Positions 9,301 to 22,113 of a stretch of 64,000 nt of DNA are shown here, piece after piece. Within the stretch, counting starts at the first letter, position 1, and every line of letters begins with the position of its first letter. The stretch is from assembly GCF_000715075.1 (NCBI RefSeq), contig NC_134082.1:144572948-144636947 (forward strand), written 5' to 3'. The translations under genes were made by a program, and so were the position numbers. The DNA is from Nicotiana tabacum (taxonomy: Eukaryota; Streptophyta; Magnoliopsida; Solanales; Solanaceae). The notes under the pieces were generated by a model. The model was not told the DNA's origin and searched no databases. It saw only the letters and a program-made list of their open reading frames with translations.

Positions 9301-12300
9301 AGGATAATCTAAAGCAGCTATATGTATATTTTTTCGTCCGTCTCTAAATGGAAGAAGAAAAGGTCCTACTTTATTTACATGCTTGACAAGACCATCATTT
9401 ATTTCACGGATTCAAGCAAACGCAGCTAGAAAATTGCAATCAAACTTTGCGCGAAAGGAAGTTGTTTCATGCCTCATTCTATAAGCCGATACTACTGAAG
9501 CTGAAATTATAACCAAATACGGAATTGACAGGCAATACGCATTCAAAAGGGACAAAGTATCTTATAACTAATTTTTGAACCCACATTGTTAGACGAAATG
9601 AACTGTTGGGACTAATTGTTTTCAATTACTTGAAGCTAAGCCAACCTTAATTACTAATGGTTACGAAAGTTACTTAACTTGCTTGTTAACTTGAACAAAC
9701 TATTGGGTTAAGGTTCTTAGCCTTTCTACATTTCTTGAATCGCGCCACAAGTATGTCAAGCCTACGAATTCTACAAATTTAAGGGCGTGAATTCATACTA
9801 GGTTCCTATCTGATTATATGACACTCGAAACCAACTGTTAATGACTTTGTCAACTAACTATTGCACCACTAAAGCTATAGAGACATGCTTTCAACTTGAA
9901 ACTGAAATCAATATGAGATCTTCATTATTTCGGATTTTTGCCTTTTAGACTAAATGCTGAGTCAAACGAATTCTAATTATATTGAAAACTAGGGCCAGAC
10001 AATTACCCATTGAAACAAAATCCAAACAAGCCCAGATATGATTCTAATGGAATACATGAACTATTATACACAACTTAACATTCAATATACAACTAAAGCA
10101 AATTCGAAAGAGGCACTTCAACTCTTTATTTCTTTACTGAGGTTTCAATTATCAACCTACATTGACAGTGTATCAGTTGTGTACCTGAGATTGGAAATAA
10201 GAACAAAAAGAGGAAGAAGTTCAGCAACAGCAGCTAGGCAGCAGTAAGGCAGTAATAACAACAACAACAAGCAAACGGACAGCAGTATCACAACAGTAAC
10301 AGAACAGCAACAGCAGTTCCACAATAACAGTAGCTCAACGAACAACCAATAACAACTTTAATAGCAATAAAAACCAGAAGCAGTCCAGCAGCCACAGAAA
10401 CCCAGAATACAGTAGCAACCCAGCAGGGAAACCAGAATACCCCACTGAAATAGTAACAACCCAACTAAACAACAGACTTGACAGAAAATAGCTTGACAAT
10501 CAAACAATCGGACTTAGCAAAACAGCTTGAACAAAAACCAACTGTATCAAACCAAAACAGCTGACCAGCCCCCCCTTTTTTTGCCTTTTAGGATTATCAG
10601 ATATTTCTCTCAATTGCCAACCCCTTATTAGTAAAAAATGAGCTCATTTATAGGCCCAAAGGACCTTCACAGGACTGCCTCGTATACAGACTTCCTCCCC
10701 ATACCCTTCAACTTCCCACGCCTAAGTATCTTCTTGATGCAAGTCATTTGGTTCCCCACTATAGCATGCTTGTCATATTGATTCATTCAAGAGTCATGGG
10801 CTTTTATTAGATTATTTTGACCCATGATCCTGTGTTGTGCACCCCACTAATACTAGATTAATAGTATTTTTCATTAACCAATTGCCAGCCCATTAATCCT
10901 AAGCATTTGTCGGTCTTTGACACCCCAAATTATCCCTCAAGCCACTGATTGTTACTGCCTTAACCCACCCCCTTCACATCGCTGAGTCTGTCAACTATAA
11001 CCATTTTAATCCTAATTCGAACCTCACCAACTAACAAACTACAACCTATAATTAGTTTACCACTGGATTTAGACAGCCATTTAATCAGAATCAGACAGTA
11101 TGAATCAAGTCGTTGTCTTCCAAGACTGTAAAACACAAACGACAATATGTATCGAATCGACTTTGCGAGTTACAACATATACTAATCAGTCGACAACAAA
11201 AGCAGGCTAAAACAGAGCACACAGGTGATTCATGTGTTTTTGGACGAAACATGGAACTTATGAAACTTAATTATTCGACGACGTTACTCAAATCGACTAT
11301 ACAAACTATTACATGTAACAAACAATCGACAAACAACATAGACTAAACATGCCACCAAATTATTTCAATATTCGGGACATTTAGCAGGGAGTTTACGAAA
11401 CTCAACTATTCGACAACATTAGTCGAAGCGAATAGATATCTCATAACATACACTTAACACTGAATAGAAGAGAAATCGAACACATAAAAGGGTCTTTGAA
11501 GATGGAGAGGATTGACAGAAAAATAATCAAAAATCAAAAGCAAATCTACTGACATACGAATAACACATAAACAGAAGGAAAGAAAAGAAAATTACCTCGG
11601 AAGCTTACATCAAAAACGAACCAGGCCTGAACCGGACTCGACTTCTTTGAGGTCGAATGGACTTTAATCGAAGTGTTCCCGGCTGAAAACACCTCGATTA
11701 AGGTCTATTAGACCCCAATCTGTTGTTGATTTGGACGGACCCTTATGGATTCGATTCTTAGGGTTCTTGAGCTCAGATTTGGGTTTCGAAGAGTTCTACC
11801 TAGATTCGAACGAAACCAACATTGATTAGGGTATAAGGGATGTCAGGGGAGTGGCTGGTGTGAATTTGGGACTCATTAGGTGATTTTGGGTTTTGGCTCG
11901 AATCTTTGATCGAAGATTCGAGAACCCTGGAGATGATTCGAAGTTAAGTGACCAGGGATTCGTGTTCAGGGTGGTTTGTAGGTTCAGTGGTGTAGCTATG
12001 GTGATCGGTGGTGTTGTTGCCGCCGGGTTTACGTTGAAGGGGAGCTATGGCGGCTGCTAGGGTTTGGGGGTGTTTGGGATCGTCTATGAGAGACGATGAA
12101 ACCAGGGGGGGTGTTTGGATAGGGGGCGGGGTAACAGGGTTGGGCTTATATATGACTTAGGGGTTTAGATCCTGGCCGTTGGATCAGGTGAGATCGATGG
12201 CCAGGATCTATTCACTGAAGGGGGATGACGTCGGGGCGTAGTGGTGGGTGAGACCGGATATGGGAATGGGTCGGGTCAGGCTTTTGGATATGGGTATTGA

Positions 12301-12782
12301 TTGCATCCGTTGGATGAGGGCTAGATGGACGGCTGGGATCAACTGTCATCGAAGCGACGTAGTTCTGGTATCAGACTACGTCGTTTGATGGCGTGGGAGA
12401 CGGGTCTTCTGGGCTGACTGACTTGGGCCGATTTTTGGTGCTATTTGGGCCTGATTTTCAGCTCAATTTTGGCTCAAATCCGGGTATTCTTTACTATTTT
12501 CAACTCTTTTCTTTTTTCTACTTTAATTAACAATCAACAAAATTCTAAAATAATTTTGTAAAACCAAAATTAGCCTACAACAATGTTACACCTTAACAAC
12601 AATTAACACACAAGGTCAAACATTTAATTAAAAAAAAATTACACCACGGCACACATAAATGACAAAAACACAACAAAAATGCATATTTTGTGATTTTCTT
12701 TCTTTTAAAATAAAACATGGTTTAATTGACTCCACAATGCGCAATTAAATCTTGAATGTGCATGCAACATGTATTTATACAC

Positions 12783-12783
<1 letters not shown>

Positions 12784-12822
<39 letters not shown>
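12784..12822. repeat. (TA)n microsatellite in the Ogre-type 3' LTR
   Basis: About 19 TA units. The matching tract in the 5' LTR (about 31871-31906) is slightly shorter. Confidence 0.9.
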
Positions 12823-12824
<2 letters not shown>

Positions 12825-12960
12825 ATCACAACAACGGCAAGCATTTACGGACCAAATAATTACCAAAATGTCACGTAAATTCTAAAAATCGTACACAGAT
12901 GGATTTTTTTTTTGATTTCTTTTGGAGTAATTTCCGTGAAGCAAAAATCACGTGCTCACA

Positions 12961-12976
12961 GCTGCCCCTCTTTGCC
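12961..12976 (-). other. polypurine tract of the Ogre-type element
   Basis: Minus-strand GGCAAAGAGGGGCAGC directly abuts the 3' LTR start (TGTGAGCACG), the expected position for the plus-strand DNA primer. Confidence 0.8.
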
Positions 12977-13525
12977 CAAAAACGCAAAGAGCTTTCGCGC
13001 AAAGATAAAGTGAGCGGATACGAGTGATTTTTGCCCTGTTGGAGTACTCCGTGTGAAGCATTTTTTGAAAAAGATTTAACCGAACCTTTGCTTCAAAGGT
13101 CTCCTACATATCCCTGGCTAAAAGGGAATCAGGCTAATGTAGTTCGGGAAGTTTCGGTAGCTGGAACTACCATGACTGTAATGTTTGCTGCTGCTGCTGT
13201 TGTATGCTGTTACTGCTACTCTACCGGTCTCCTTATTACACCGTGCTAAAAAGAAAACAAGATGCTAGACTAGACTACGGATCGCAAGATCTTATCTATC
13301 TTCAACTTGTTCTTGTTGTCTTGCTTTCTTGTCGGCTTGTGTTTCTTCCGGTGCTTCTCTTTTCTGACAATTGCTGGTGATGACACTGGCCTTTTAATTT
13401 TCCGAATACTAGTATCCATCATCTTGTTCTGTTCGCTGAGGATGCGGTTTTTTTCATTCTGCTGGGGATTTTGTTGTAACCTTCCGCCTTCCGGTGGGTT
13501 ACTGCTTGATCTTGAAAGATATTCC
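12977..13525 (-). other. Ogre-type 3' UTR between the polypurine tract and the repeat array
   Basis: Non-coding. Short frames are present but look like no known protein. The segment leads into the tandem array at 13526. Confidence 0.5.
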
Positions 13526-14913
13526 TCTGTTCTACAGGTGGGCTCCTGACTTCTTCATTCTTCAACACATAACAACCTCTGTTCTACAGGCGAGCTCCTG
13601 ACTTCATCAATCTTTGGCATACAACAACCTCCGTTCTACAGGCGGGCTCCTGACTTAATCATCTTTGAATTTAACAGCCTTTGTTCTACAAGCGGGCTCC
13701 TGACTTCAACAACTTTCTCAAAATAATTCAGCCTCCATTCTCCAGGCGGGCTCCTGACTTCAACAATTTCTTAAAATTTATCACCTCCATTCTCCAGGCG
13801 GGCTCCTGAATTCTTCAACTTCTTACCTCTATTCTCCAGGCGGGCTCCTGACTTCAACAATTTCTTTAAAATAAATCACCTCCATTCTCCTGGCGGGCTT
13901 CCGACTTCGACAACTTCTTAAAATAAAACAACCTCCATTCTCCAGGCGGGCTCCTGCCTTCTACAATTTCTTAAAATTTAATTCAGCCTCCATTCTCCAA
14001 GCGGGCTCCTGACTTCAATAATTTCTTTAAAATAAATCACCTCCATTCTCCCGGCGGGCTCCTGACTTCAACAATTTTGTAAAATTTATCACCTCCATTC
14101 TCCAGGTGGGCTCCTGACTTCGACAACTTCTTAAAATAAAACAGCCTCCATTCTCCAGGCGGGCTCCTGACTTCTACAACTTCTTAAAATAAAACAGCCT
14201 CCATTCTCCAAGCGGGCTCCTGACTTCTACAACTTCTTAAATTCTATCACCTCCATTCTCCAGGCGGGCTCCTGACTTCTCCAACTTCTTAAAATAAATC
14301 AGCCTCCATTCTCCAAGCGGGCTCCTGACTTCTACAACTTCTTAAAATAAAACAGCCTTCATTCTCCAGGCGGGCTCCTGACTTCTACAACTTCTTAAAT
14401 TCTATCACCTCCATTCTCCAGGCGGGCTCCTGAATTCTCCAACTTCTTAAAATAAATCAGCCTCCATTCTCCAAGCGGGCTCCTGACTTCTACAACTTCT
14501 TAAAATAAAACAGCCTTTATTCTCCAGGCGGGCTCCTGACTTCTACAACTTCTTAAATTCTATCACCTCCATTCTCCAGGCGGGCTCCTGAATTCTTCAA
14601 CTTCTTACCTCTATTCTCCAGGCGGGCTCCTGACTTCTACAACTTCTTAAAATAAAACAGCCTCCATTCTCCAGGCGGGCTCCTGACTTCTACAACTTCT
14701 TAAAATAAAACAGCCTCCATTCTCCAGGCGGGCTCCTGACTTCTACAACTTCTTAAATTCTATCACCTCTATTCTCCAGGCGGGCTCCTGACTTCTCCAA
14801 CTTCTTAAAATAAATCAGCCTCCATTCTCCAGGCGGGCTCCTGACTTCGACAACTTCTTAAAATAAATTAGCCTATATTCTCCAAGCGGGCTTCTGACTT
14901 CTACAATTTCTTA
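13526..14913. repeat. satellite-like tandem array in the Ogre-type 3' UTR
   Basis: About 27 copies of a unit averaging 51 bp, recognised by CATTCTCCAGGCGGGCTCCT followed by GACTTCTACAACTTCTTAAA. Units near the left edge (13526-13730) are most diverged. The central part is nearly uniform and shows a three-unit higher-order order: unit tails end in turn AAATTCTATCAC, AAAATAAATCAG, AAAATAAAACAG, giving a period of about 155 bp over about 14190-14600. Tandem repeats in the 3' UTR of Tat/Ogre elements are known and have been linked to satellite origin. Confidence 0.92.
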
Positions 14914-16507
14914 TTGAGAGAAAATTTTCGTAATGAGAGAAAAATTTCCTGCCCCAGTTTGATAATCTGCTTTGTGACTCTGTCTTCCTGCGGTCAATAA
15001 TATTTGTTCTCCCTGTTTCAAATCAAAGAAAAAAATTTTAGTTTAACATGGGGCGAGTGGTTGTTCCACTCCTGCTGAGGATGGTTTTTTTCCCTTTTCC
15101 TTTCCTTGCATAGCTATAAAACTTGCTGGGGAGAATATTGATTGTTGGGGCTGATATTCCCGCTGGGGACGGTTGTCGTTTCTCTTCCTTCCCCACTCTG
15201 TGTCGTCCGACCATTGTGGAGCTTAATCGAGAATCTGTCGGAGTTGTCCATGTATCTCACAAACCTGCTGCGGATCATCCTGGGATTTGATCCTTAACTT
15301 CCCTTGGAAATTTGGGCCTCTTAGGATCTGGACCCCTTCATCATTTGGTCTTGCGATAAACTTCTTTTCATTTTGTCGCCTTATCTTTAGCTTGTCCTTT
15401 TCGTGTTTTGTCTTGCACCATTTTGGCAATTGGTAGTAAAATCTGAAAATCCTTTTCAAAAATAAACTGTTGGGGGGAGATAAAATCCTTTAAACCAAGA
15501 AATTGAAAAAGTGATAAAAAAGATAGAAAAAGAAATCTTTCTAAACAAAATGCTGGGGGAAAAAGAAAAGAAAAGGACTTATCTGAATAATATAACCGAT
15601 CCCAACGATCATGTCGTGCATTCCGGATCGACCAACCTAGTCTATTTGTATCAATCAATTTTTCGGATGGCCTCATCTCACTGGGGATAAATGAATATTC
15701 AACTTTTGCCAAAGGCGGACCCTTTCCGCAAATCTCGCCTTGTCGCCTTATAGTGCCCTTCGAGGGGTTTTCACTAATAAGACTCTCTCATTTCTCTCAA
15801 CTCCCGTCGCCTCACGGTGCCTGTGAAGGTTTTCACCAATAAGACTCTCTCATTTTATTTTATTTTCAGCTGGGGATTGGGGCGTGTCGATATGACGCTC
15901 TTTTGTTGGGGATTCTTTCGACTATCAATTCATTTCCAGTTTATGATCCTCTTCTCTGCTGGGGATTAGAGTGTTGTTCCCGAATTCCACGTGCATGAAC
16001 TTGGCACTTCTCGAATACTGATCGGGAGGTCATTTTTGGACATCAATATGGGTTTTTTGTGTATGGCTAAAAAAAGGAAAGGGGTATCAAAAGGCTCAAA
16101 ATGATTTTGACGGGTAAAATATTACAACTCTTGGAATCAACGTTCTTTCCCAAAATTATAAACACAACTTCTGCCCCAGTTTTCTTGCTTGGGGATTCTT
16201 ATTTTTTGTTACACTATGACCGAGCCGTGAGACGCCTACGTATCCTTCTTTGAGGAATCATGTCAAACGTAGTTCCCATGTTCTTTGTTTTTTCTTGTGA
16301 TTTTTCTTTTGTCTTTATCATTGTTTTTCTCTCTTTTTATCTTTTATTTTAATTACTGATTCCAAAAGAGGGATATGAAAGAATAAATGAGGCTCAAAAG
16401 GGCAAGCAAAGATTAAAGTGTTTTGATAGAAGAAAGAATTGCCTCCATCATTTCATTCTCCGATAAATGCTAATCCACAAACATGTGTCAATTACAATAA
16501 AAAAAGA
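14914..16507 (-). other. Ogre-type 3' UTR between integrase and the repeat array
   Basis: Non-coding. It contains several CTGGGGATT/GCTGGGG-type short repeats (for example about 15060-15170, 15870-15970 and 16190) and one copy of the recurring element motif at 16231-16274. A paired TCACTAATAAGACTCTCTCATTT block repeats near 15765 and 15830. No protein is recognisable. Confidence 0.5.
16231..16274 (-). repeat. recurring Ogre-type noncoding motif, copy 1
   Basis: On the minus strand it runs from GAACTACGTTTGA to GGATACGTAGGCGTC. The same layout (GAACTACG, an imperfect inverted-repeat middle containing TGATTC, then ATACGTAGGCA) recurs at 23995-24042 and 26583-26630. Confidence 0.6.
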
Positions 16508-17929
16508 TCACACATAATATCTCTTAACTGCGTCGGAATTGATAGCCATGTCGACGCATTTTCCCTCGATATTTGTTAGACATAGAGCGCCATTGGACAA
16601 TACTCTGGTTACAATGAATGGCCCTTGCCATTTCGGGGCGAACTTGCCCTTTGCTTCCGTTTGATGTGGCAGGATTCGTTTCAACACTTGTTGCCCCACT
16701 TCAAATTTTCTGGGGCGCACCCTCTTGTTGTAGGCTCTTTCCATTCTTCTTTGATATAACTGGCCATGACACACAACTGCCAATCTCTTTTCATCAATCA
16801 AGCTCAACTGTTCCAAACGGGTTTTGACCCACTCATCATCATCAATCTCAGCCTCGGCGACAATCCGAAGGGATGGAATTTCCACTTTCGCCGGTATCAC
16901 TGCTTTAGTTCCATACACCAACAAATAAGGGGTTGCACCTACGGAAGTCCAGACGGTAGTGCGATAACCCAACAATGCGAATGGTAATTTTTCATGCCAT
17001 TGTCTGGATCCTTCTACCATCTTCCTTAGTATCTTCTTGATGTTCTTGTTGGCCGCTTCAACAGCTCCATTTGCCTTGGGATGATATGGTGTGGAATTAC
17101 GGTGTGTAATCTTAAACTGTTCACATACTTCTCTCATCAAACTGCTGTTAAGATTAGCGCCATTGTCCATGATTATCCCTTTCGAGATCCCAAATCTACA
17201 GATGATATGGGAATGGACAAAATCCACCACTGCCTTCTTGGTTACAGACTTGAAAGTTTTGGCTTCAACCCACTTAGTAAAATAATCAATGGCCACCAGA
17301 ATGAACTTGTGACCGTTCGAAGCTGCCGGCTCAATAGGCCCAATGACGTCTATTCCACATGCCACAAATGGCCATGGTGCTGACATTGTGTGCAATTCCG
17401 TTGGTGGAGAATGAATCAGATCGCCGTGTATCTGACACTGATGGCATTTCCGTACGAATTTGATACAATCATGCTCCATGTGAGCCAATAATACCCTGCT
17501 CGAAGAATCTTCTTCGCCAATACATATCCGCTCATGTGTGGCCCACAAACTCCAGCATGCACCTCTGTCATAACTGTCGTGGCTTGACCAGCATCTATAC
17601 ATCTTAGCAATCCCAAGTCTGGGGTTCTTCTGTACAGCAACCCCTCCACTGAGAAAGAAACCATTCGACAAATGCCGAAGGGCTCTTTTTTGGTCCATAG
17701 TAACCTGCTCTGGATATGTCCCCATCTTGAGGTACTCCTTTATGTCATAAAACCACGGCTTGCCATCCACACCTTCCTCCATCATGTTGTAATACGCATG
17801 CTGATCGTGAACCTGGATGTGCAATGGGTCAACATGAATTTTGTCTGGGTGGTGCAACATTGATGCTAAAGTGGCCAATGCATCGGCAACCTCATTGTGA
17901 ACTCTCGGGATGTGTCTAAACTCTACTGA
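16508..17929 (-). pseudogene. Ogre-type integrase
   Basis: Integrase joins element DNA to the host chromosome. A His/Cys zinc-binding head (HxxxH in about 17560-17500, then CHQCQ near 17440) is followed by a DDE core: D in GIDVIGP, D in IIMDNG and E in NGAVEAANKN. The C-terminal part includes KFAPKWQGPFIV and the stop is at 16508. The frame from 17878 appears open to the end, but the zinc-head stretch between about 17640 and 17490 reads as nonsense in that frame and as good family protein (RTPDLGLLRC, HAGVCGPHMSGY) in another. Two opposite frameshifts therefore cancel each other. Upstream, a TGA at 17930 (probably from CGA) separates it from RNase H. The fold would be lost in the head region, so I call it a pseudogene. 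Confidence 0.88.
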
Positions 17930-19985
17930 TCAAAATCGCTTGCTCAAATCGTGCAAACATTGTCGATATGGTATGAGCTTCAAATCCCGTGTTTCCCATT
18001 CACCCTGAATTTGATGCACCAGGAGGTCCGAGTCTCCCAAGACCAAGACGTCTTGGACATCCATGTCTGCCGCTAATCGCAAACCCAAAATGCATGCCTC
18101 ATACTCAGCCATGTTGTTGGTACAATAGAAACGCAGTTGAGCTGTAACAGGGTAATGATGTCTCGTTTCAGAAATAAGCACTGCTCCTACTCCAACTCCC
18201 TTCGCATTTGCGGCTCCATCAAAGAAAAGCTTCCAACTGGGTTCCTCGGGTAACTCCAACTCATCTATCTGCATTACTTCCTCGTCGGGAAAATACGTCC
18301 TCAACGGCTCGTATTCCTTGTCAACAGGATTCTCAGCCAAGTGATCTGCCAACGCTTGGGCCTTCATGGCTGTCCTCGTCACATAGACGATATCGAACTC
18401 CGTGAGTAATATTTGCCATTTTGCTAACCTTCCTGTGGGCATAGGTTTTTGAAAAATATACTTTAACGGATCCAAACGGGAAATGAGATAAGTAGTATAT
18501 GAGGATAAATAATGTTTCAACTTCTGGGCCACCCAAGTTAGGGCTCAACATGTCTTCTCGAGTTGAGTGTACTTAACCTCATATACTGTAAACTTCTTGC
18601 TGAGATAATAGATGGCTTGCTCTTTTCTTCCCGCAATGTCATGTTGCCCCAACACGCAACCAAATGAATTCTCCAACACCGTCAGATAAAGAATTAATGG
18701 TCTTCCCGGCTCAGGGGGAACCAATACAGGTGGATTTGATAAATATTCTTTGATCTGGTCGAATGCCACCTGGCACTCCACTGTCCATCCTATTGCATCA
18801 TCCTTCTTCAACAGCTGAAAAATGGGTTCACAGGTTGCTGTGAGTTGAGCAATAAATCTGCTGATGTAATTCAACCTTCCCAACAGACTCATTACTTCTG
18901 TCTAATTCTTCGGTGGTGGCAACTCTTGGATAGATTTGACTTTTGATGGATCCAGTTCAATACCTCGCTGACTGATAATGAATCCTAAAAGCTTCCCAGA
19001 TGGAACACCAAATGCGCATTTGGCCAGGTTGAGCTTAATATCATACCTTCGAAGTCTTTGAAAGAACTTCCTTAGGTCTACTACGTGGTCTTCCTGATGC
19101 TTGGACTTTATGATTACATCGTCTACGTACACTTCAACTTCTTTGTGTATCATGTCATGAAACACAGTGGTCATTGCTCTCATGTACGTTGCCCCAGCAT
19201 TTTTCAAACCAAATGGCATTACCCAGTAGCAATAAGTTCCCCACGGCGTAACGAAGGCTGTCTTTTCCGCATCTTCCTCATCCATCAGAATCTGATGATA
19301 CCCAGCATAGCAATCCACAAAAGATCCGATCTCACGCTTGGCGCAATTGTCGATCAAGATATGGATGTCGGGTAAAGGAAAGTTGTCTTTAGGGCTTGCC
19401 CTGTTCAGATTGCGGTAGTCGACACACACCCTGATCTTTCCATCTTTCTTTGGTACCGGCACCACATTAGCCAACCAATCAGGATATCGAGTGACACGAA
19501 TAACCTTTGCTTGTAGCTTCTTGGTTATTTCTTCTTTAATCTTCATGCTCATATCCATTTTGAACTTCCTCAATTTTTGCTTGACGGGAGGGCATGCCGG
19601 GTTAGTGGGCAATTTATGAACCACTAAATCTGTGCTTAACCCTGGCATGTCATCATACGACCATGCAAAAACATCTTTGAACTCAATAAGGGTTTTGATC
19701 AGTTCTTCCCTGATATTTGGTGCAATGTGGATGCTTACTTTAGTTTTTCTGATATCGCCGGCATCCGCTAAATTGATGGCTTATGTGTCATTTAAGTTGG
19801 GTTTGTATTTTTCTTCAAACTGGCTCAACTCCATGTTTATCTCCTCGAATGCTTCACCCTCATTGCATTCTGATTCATTATCATAATCGACCTCTTGTAT
19901 GTTTAACTCGGAATCAGATTGATCTTTTAGACTAGGTTGAAGATCCATTTTGCATGCCATGTCATTAGAATCAGTATGAAAAGAA
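17930..19985 (-). pseudogene. Ogre-type reverse transcriptase with dual RNase H
   Basis: This is the second coding exon of the element after the predicted intron. An acidic lead-in (about 19985-19790) precedes RT, with the conserved VPKKDGKIRVCVDYRNLN, SFVDCYAGYHQI and catalytic YVDD (about 19129-19118). The usual RT-type RNase H follows (NSFGCVLGQHD to about 18545), then a second RNase H domain (KLFFDGAANAKG, NNMAEYEACILGL, GDSDLLVHQIQGEW) of the kind found in the Tat lineage. In-frame stops at about 19781 (TAA), 18902 (TAG), 18545 (TGA) and 17930 (TGA) break it; in each case flanking residues continue the family sequence in the same frame. Protein could not be made at full length without readthrough. 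Confidence 0.9.
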
Positions 19986-20185
19986 CTGTTCAGAGAAAGA
20001 AACGAAAGAAGCAAAATTAAAATTAAAATAAATAAAAAGAAGATAAGAAATAAAGAAGAAACTCTTCGTTTTATTGAATTACGGGATAACAAGGTTTTAT
20101 GTTGTATTTGACATAATAAAAAGAAATCTGGATTACAACCCTGGAATAATCCAGAAAACAGAAAAGGAAAATCAGAGTCAACTAC
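19986..20185 (-). other. predicted intron between protease and RT of the Ogre-type element
   Basis: The protease frame ends at a TAG (20182-20184) that overlaps a GTAGTT donor beginning at 20185. After 200 nt of T-rich sequence a polypyrimidine tract ends in CTCTGAACAG at 19986. Joining the sides turns TG|T into a Cys codon and continues directly into the acidic lead-in to RT with no frame change. An intron at this place is known in pea Ogre elements. Splicing itself is inferred, not seen. Confidence 0.75.
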
Positions 20186-22113
20186 CAAGACTCCCTCCAA
20201 GTAGGAAGAGGAGTAGCCATCCAATTGTTGACCTTGACCTTGGGACCCACAAACTGTATGTCTGCCTTACTGGAACCCTCTCCAGCTTCTATCATGTTGA
20301 CGTCGGCAAACATTCTTCCAAAGCTTTCATTCAAATCTCCGTTTGGCCCCATCAGAGGTCCCAGAACTTCCGGTACTGGCAACTTTCTGCACCCTGCTTT
20401 GACAAATGACCTGGACAGGTGTGGGACTGGTTTAGGAAGGACCCAAACTCTTTTCTTCAATTTGCGGGCTCGCTTCACATCCGCTGCGGTGGGCTTGAAT
20501 CCCAACCCAAAAGTCTCCAGGTTCTTGGGCAAAGAAACTGGCTGGATCATTCCCTGCAGATCAATCCCCAGACCTTTCCCTGGTACAAACCCGTTATTCA
20601 ACATTTCTGACGCTATCATGACGGTTGCGGATGTGATTCTGGGAAGTGTAAGGCCCTCGCCCTCGGGAATTTTGTCCACCGAGACTGCATCAAAAACCTG
20701 ATAAACCCATGGGCCCTTATCATCGTCGGTTTCTATGAAGGGCACAATAGTATCACTGGCGGCGTGTGTGCCGTCATCCCCGTGTACCACAATCTCTTGT
20801 CTATCCCATTCAAATTTGACCACTTGATGTAGCGTAGAAGGCACTGCCTTAGCTGCATGGATCCATGGTCGCCCCAACAAAAGGTTGTACGACACTGCCA
20901 CATCTATTACTTGAAATTCCATGGTGAACTCGAATGGGCCAATGGTTAGTCCCAGTACGATATCACCTACTGTGTTAATGCCGCCTCCATCAAAACCTCG
21001 GACGCAGACACTGTTCTGGTGGATCCTGTCATCAGCAACCTTTAGCTTGTTGAGAGTGGCCAAAGGATAGATATTGGCACTTGACCCGTTATCAATTAAT
21101 GCTCGAGTGACCACCGATTCTTCGCACTTTACCGTCAGATAGAGTGCTCTGTTGTGTTCAGTACCCTCTACTGGTAACTCATCGTCAGAGAATGTCACTC
21201 GGTTTACTTCAAAGATCTTGTACGCTACTTTCTCCAAATGGTTTACTGAGAGCTTTTCCGGGACATAGGCCTCGTTCAGAATCTTCATTAAAGCCTGATA
21301 GTGATCGTTTGAATGGATTAACAAAGATAGCAACGAAATCTGGCCTAGGGTCTTTCTCAATTGCTCTATAATTGAGTAATCCTGTACCTTCATCTTCTTC
21401 AAAAATTCCTCTGCTTCTTCCTCTATTACAGGTTTCTTTATTGTTTCAGGATTGACCCTTCTCAACTCTGCGGGAGCAAAACACCTTCCCGATCGAGTTA
21501 ACCCTTGTGTTTCGCATACGTCTTCCACAACCTCCTTCCCCTTATGCGTCACCGTCACTTGACTGTAATTCCACGGTACAGCCTTCTCACTTGTCATCGG
21601 CAACTGTATGACTGGCTTGATAGCAACTGGTCCCACATGGACCCCTTTTACTACCAACCTTGGTTTGTTTGCTACTCCCTGCAACCCTGTGCTGACTGAC
21701 TCTGGCCTCTTCGCAGTAATAGATGACCCTTTCCCTGCTATCACAAAGGGCTTGTCATATACCTCTCCCGACTGTACCGTTGCCTTTCCACTGGTCGACT
21801 CTTCATTAGTACTGGCACGAATCATCATTACCGTTTGTGAGGATGTTTTTGGTTTCCCTCCCTCGTGCACTAATTCGATCATGTGAGCTTCATGGTGCAC
21901 CGGTAACGGATTTTCATTGATGTTGGGTGCCCCTGGTGCCTGAACCTCGATCCTATTTGTGTCAATAAGATCTTGTATGGCAGTCTTCAACCTCCAACAT
22001 TTCTCAGTATCATGCCCGGGAACACCCGAACAATATTCGCAACTCACTGAATGGTTCAGATTTCCGGGGAGGGGACTTGGCAATTTGGCTTCAACAGGAC
22101 TTAGTAGGCCTAT
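20182..22113 (-). pseudogene. Ogre-type zinc knuckle, aspartic protease and G-patch-like block
   Basis: This is an open stretch of about 640 codons in frame with gag but separated from it by a TAG at 22114 (probably from CAG). Near its start is a Cys/His knuckle (CEYCSGVPGHDTEKC). The retropepsin-type protease lies around residues 310-440, with the active-site motif ALIDNGSSANIYP and a later YNLLLGRPWIHA. A Gly-rich segment about 80 residues further on (FVPGKGLGIDLQGM, ETFGLGFKP) resembles a G-patch. The frame ends in the predicted intron donor at 20185. The block itself has no stop, unlike its neighbours. It processes the polyprotein in autonomous relatives. Confidence 0.85.

Larger units (their letters stand above)
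8315..12960 (-). repeat. 3' LTR of the Ogre-type element (4646 bp)
   Basis: It starts TGTCACACC and ends CGTGCTCACA on the plus strand, so it has TG...CA ends. It matches 27407-32044 along its whole length, at roughly 98 to 99% by eye in the parts compared. It holds an internal tandem duplication (8687-9300), an AT microsatellite and many short chance frames but no gene that I recognise. Confidence 0.92.

Noticed and set aside
10038..10345. Open frames in the Ogre-type LTR, with close copies at 29129-29436
   Set aside because: They appear in both LTRs only because the LTRs are duplicates, overlap on opposite strands and are low in complexity (CAG/CAA-rich); no family resemblance.
13526..14913. 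Possible CRISPR array because of regular repeats
   Set aside because: Units are contiguous tandem repeats without unique spacers, inside a plant retrotransposon 3' UTR.
16618..17383. Several plus-strand frames across integrase
   Set aside because: They are antisense shadows of the conserved integrase reading frame.
20225..20701. Plus-strand open frames opposite the protease block
   Set aside because: They are antisense to a well-supported conserved minus-strand protein and resemble nothing.
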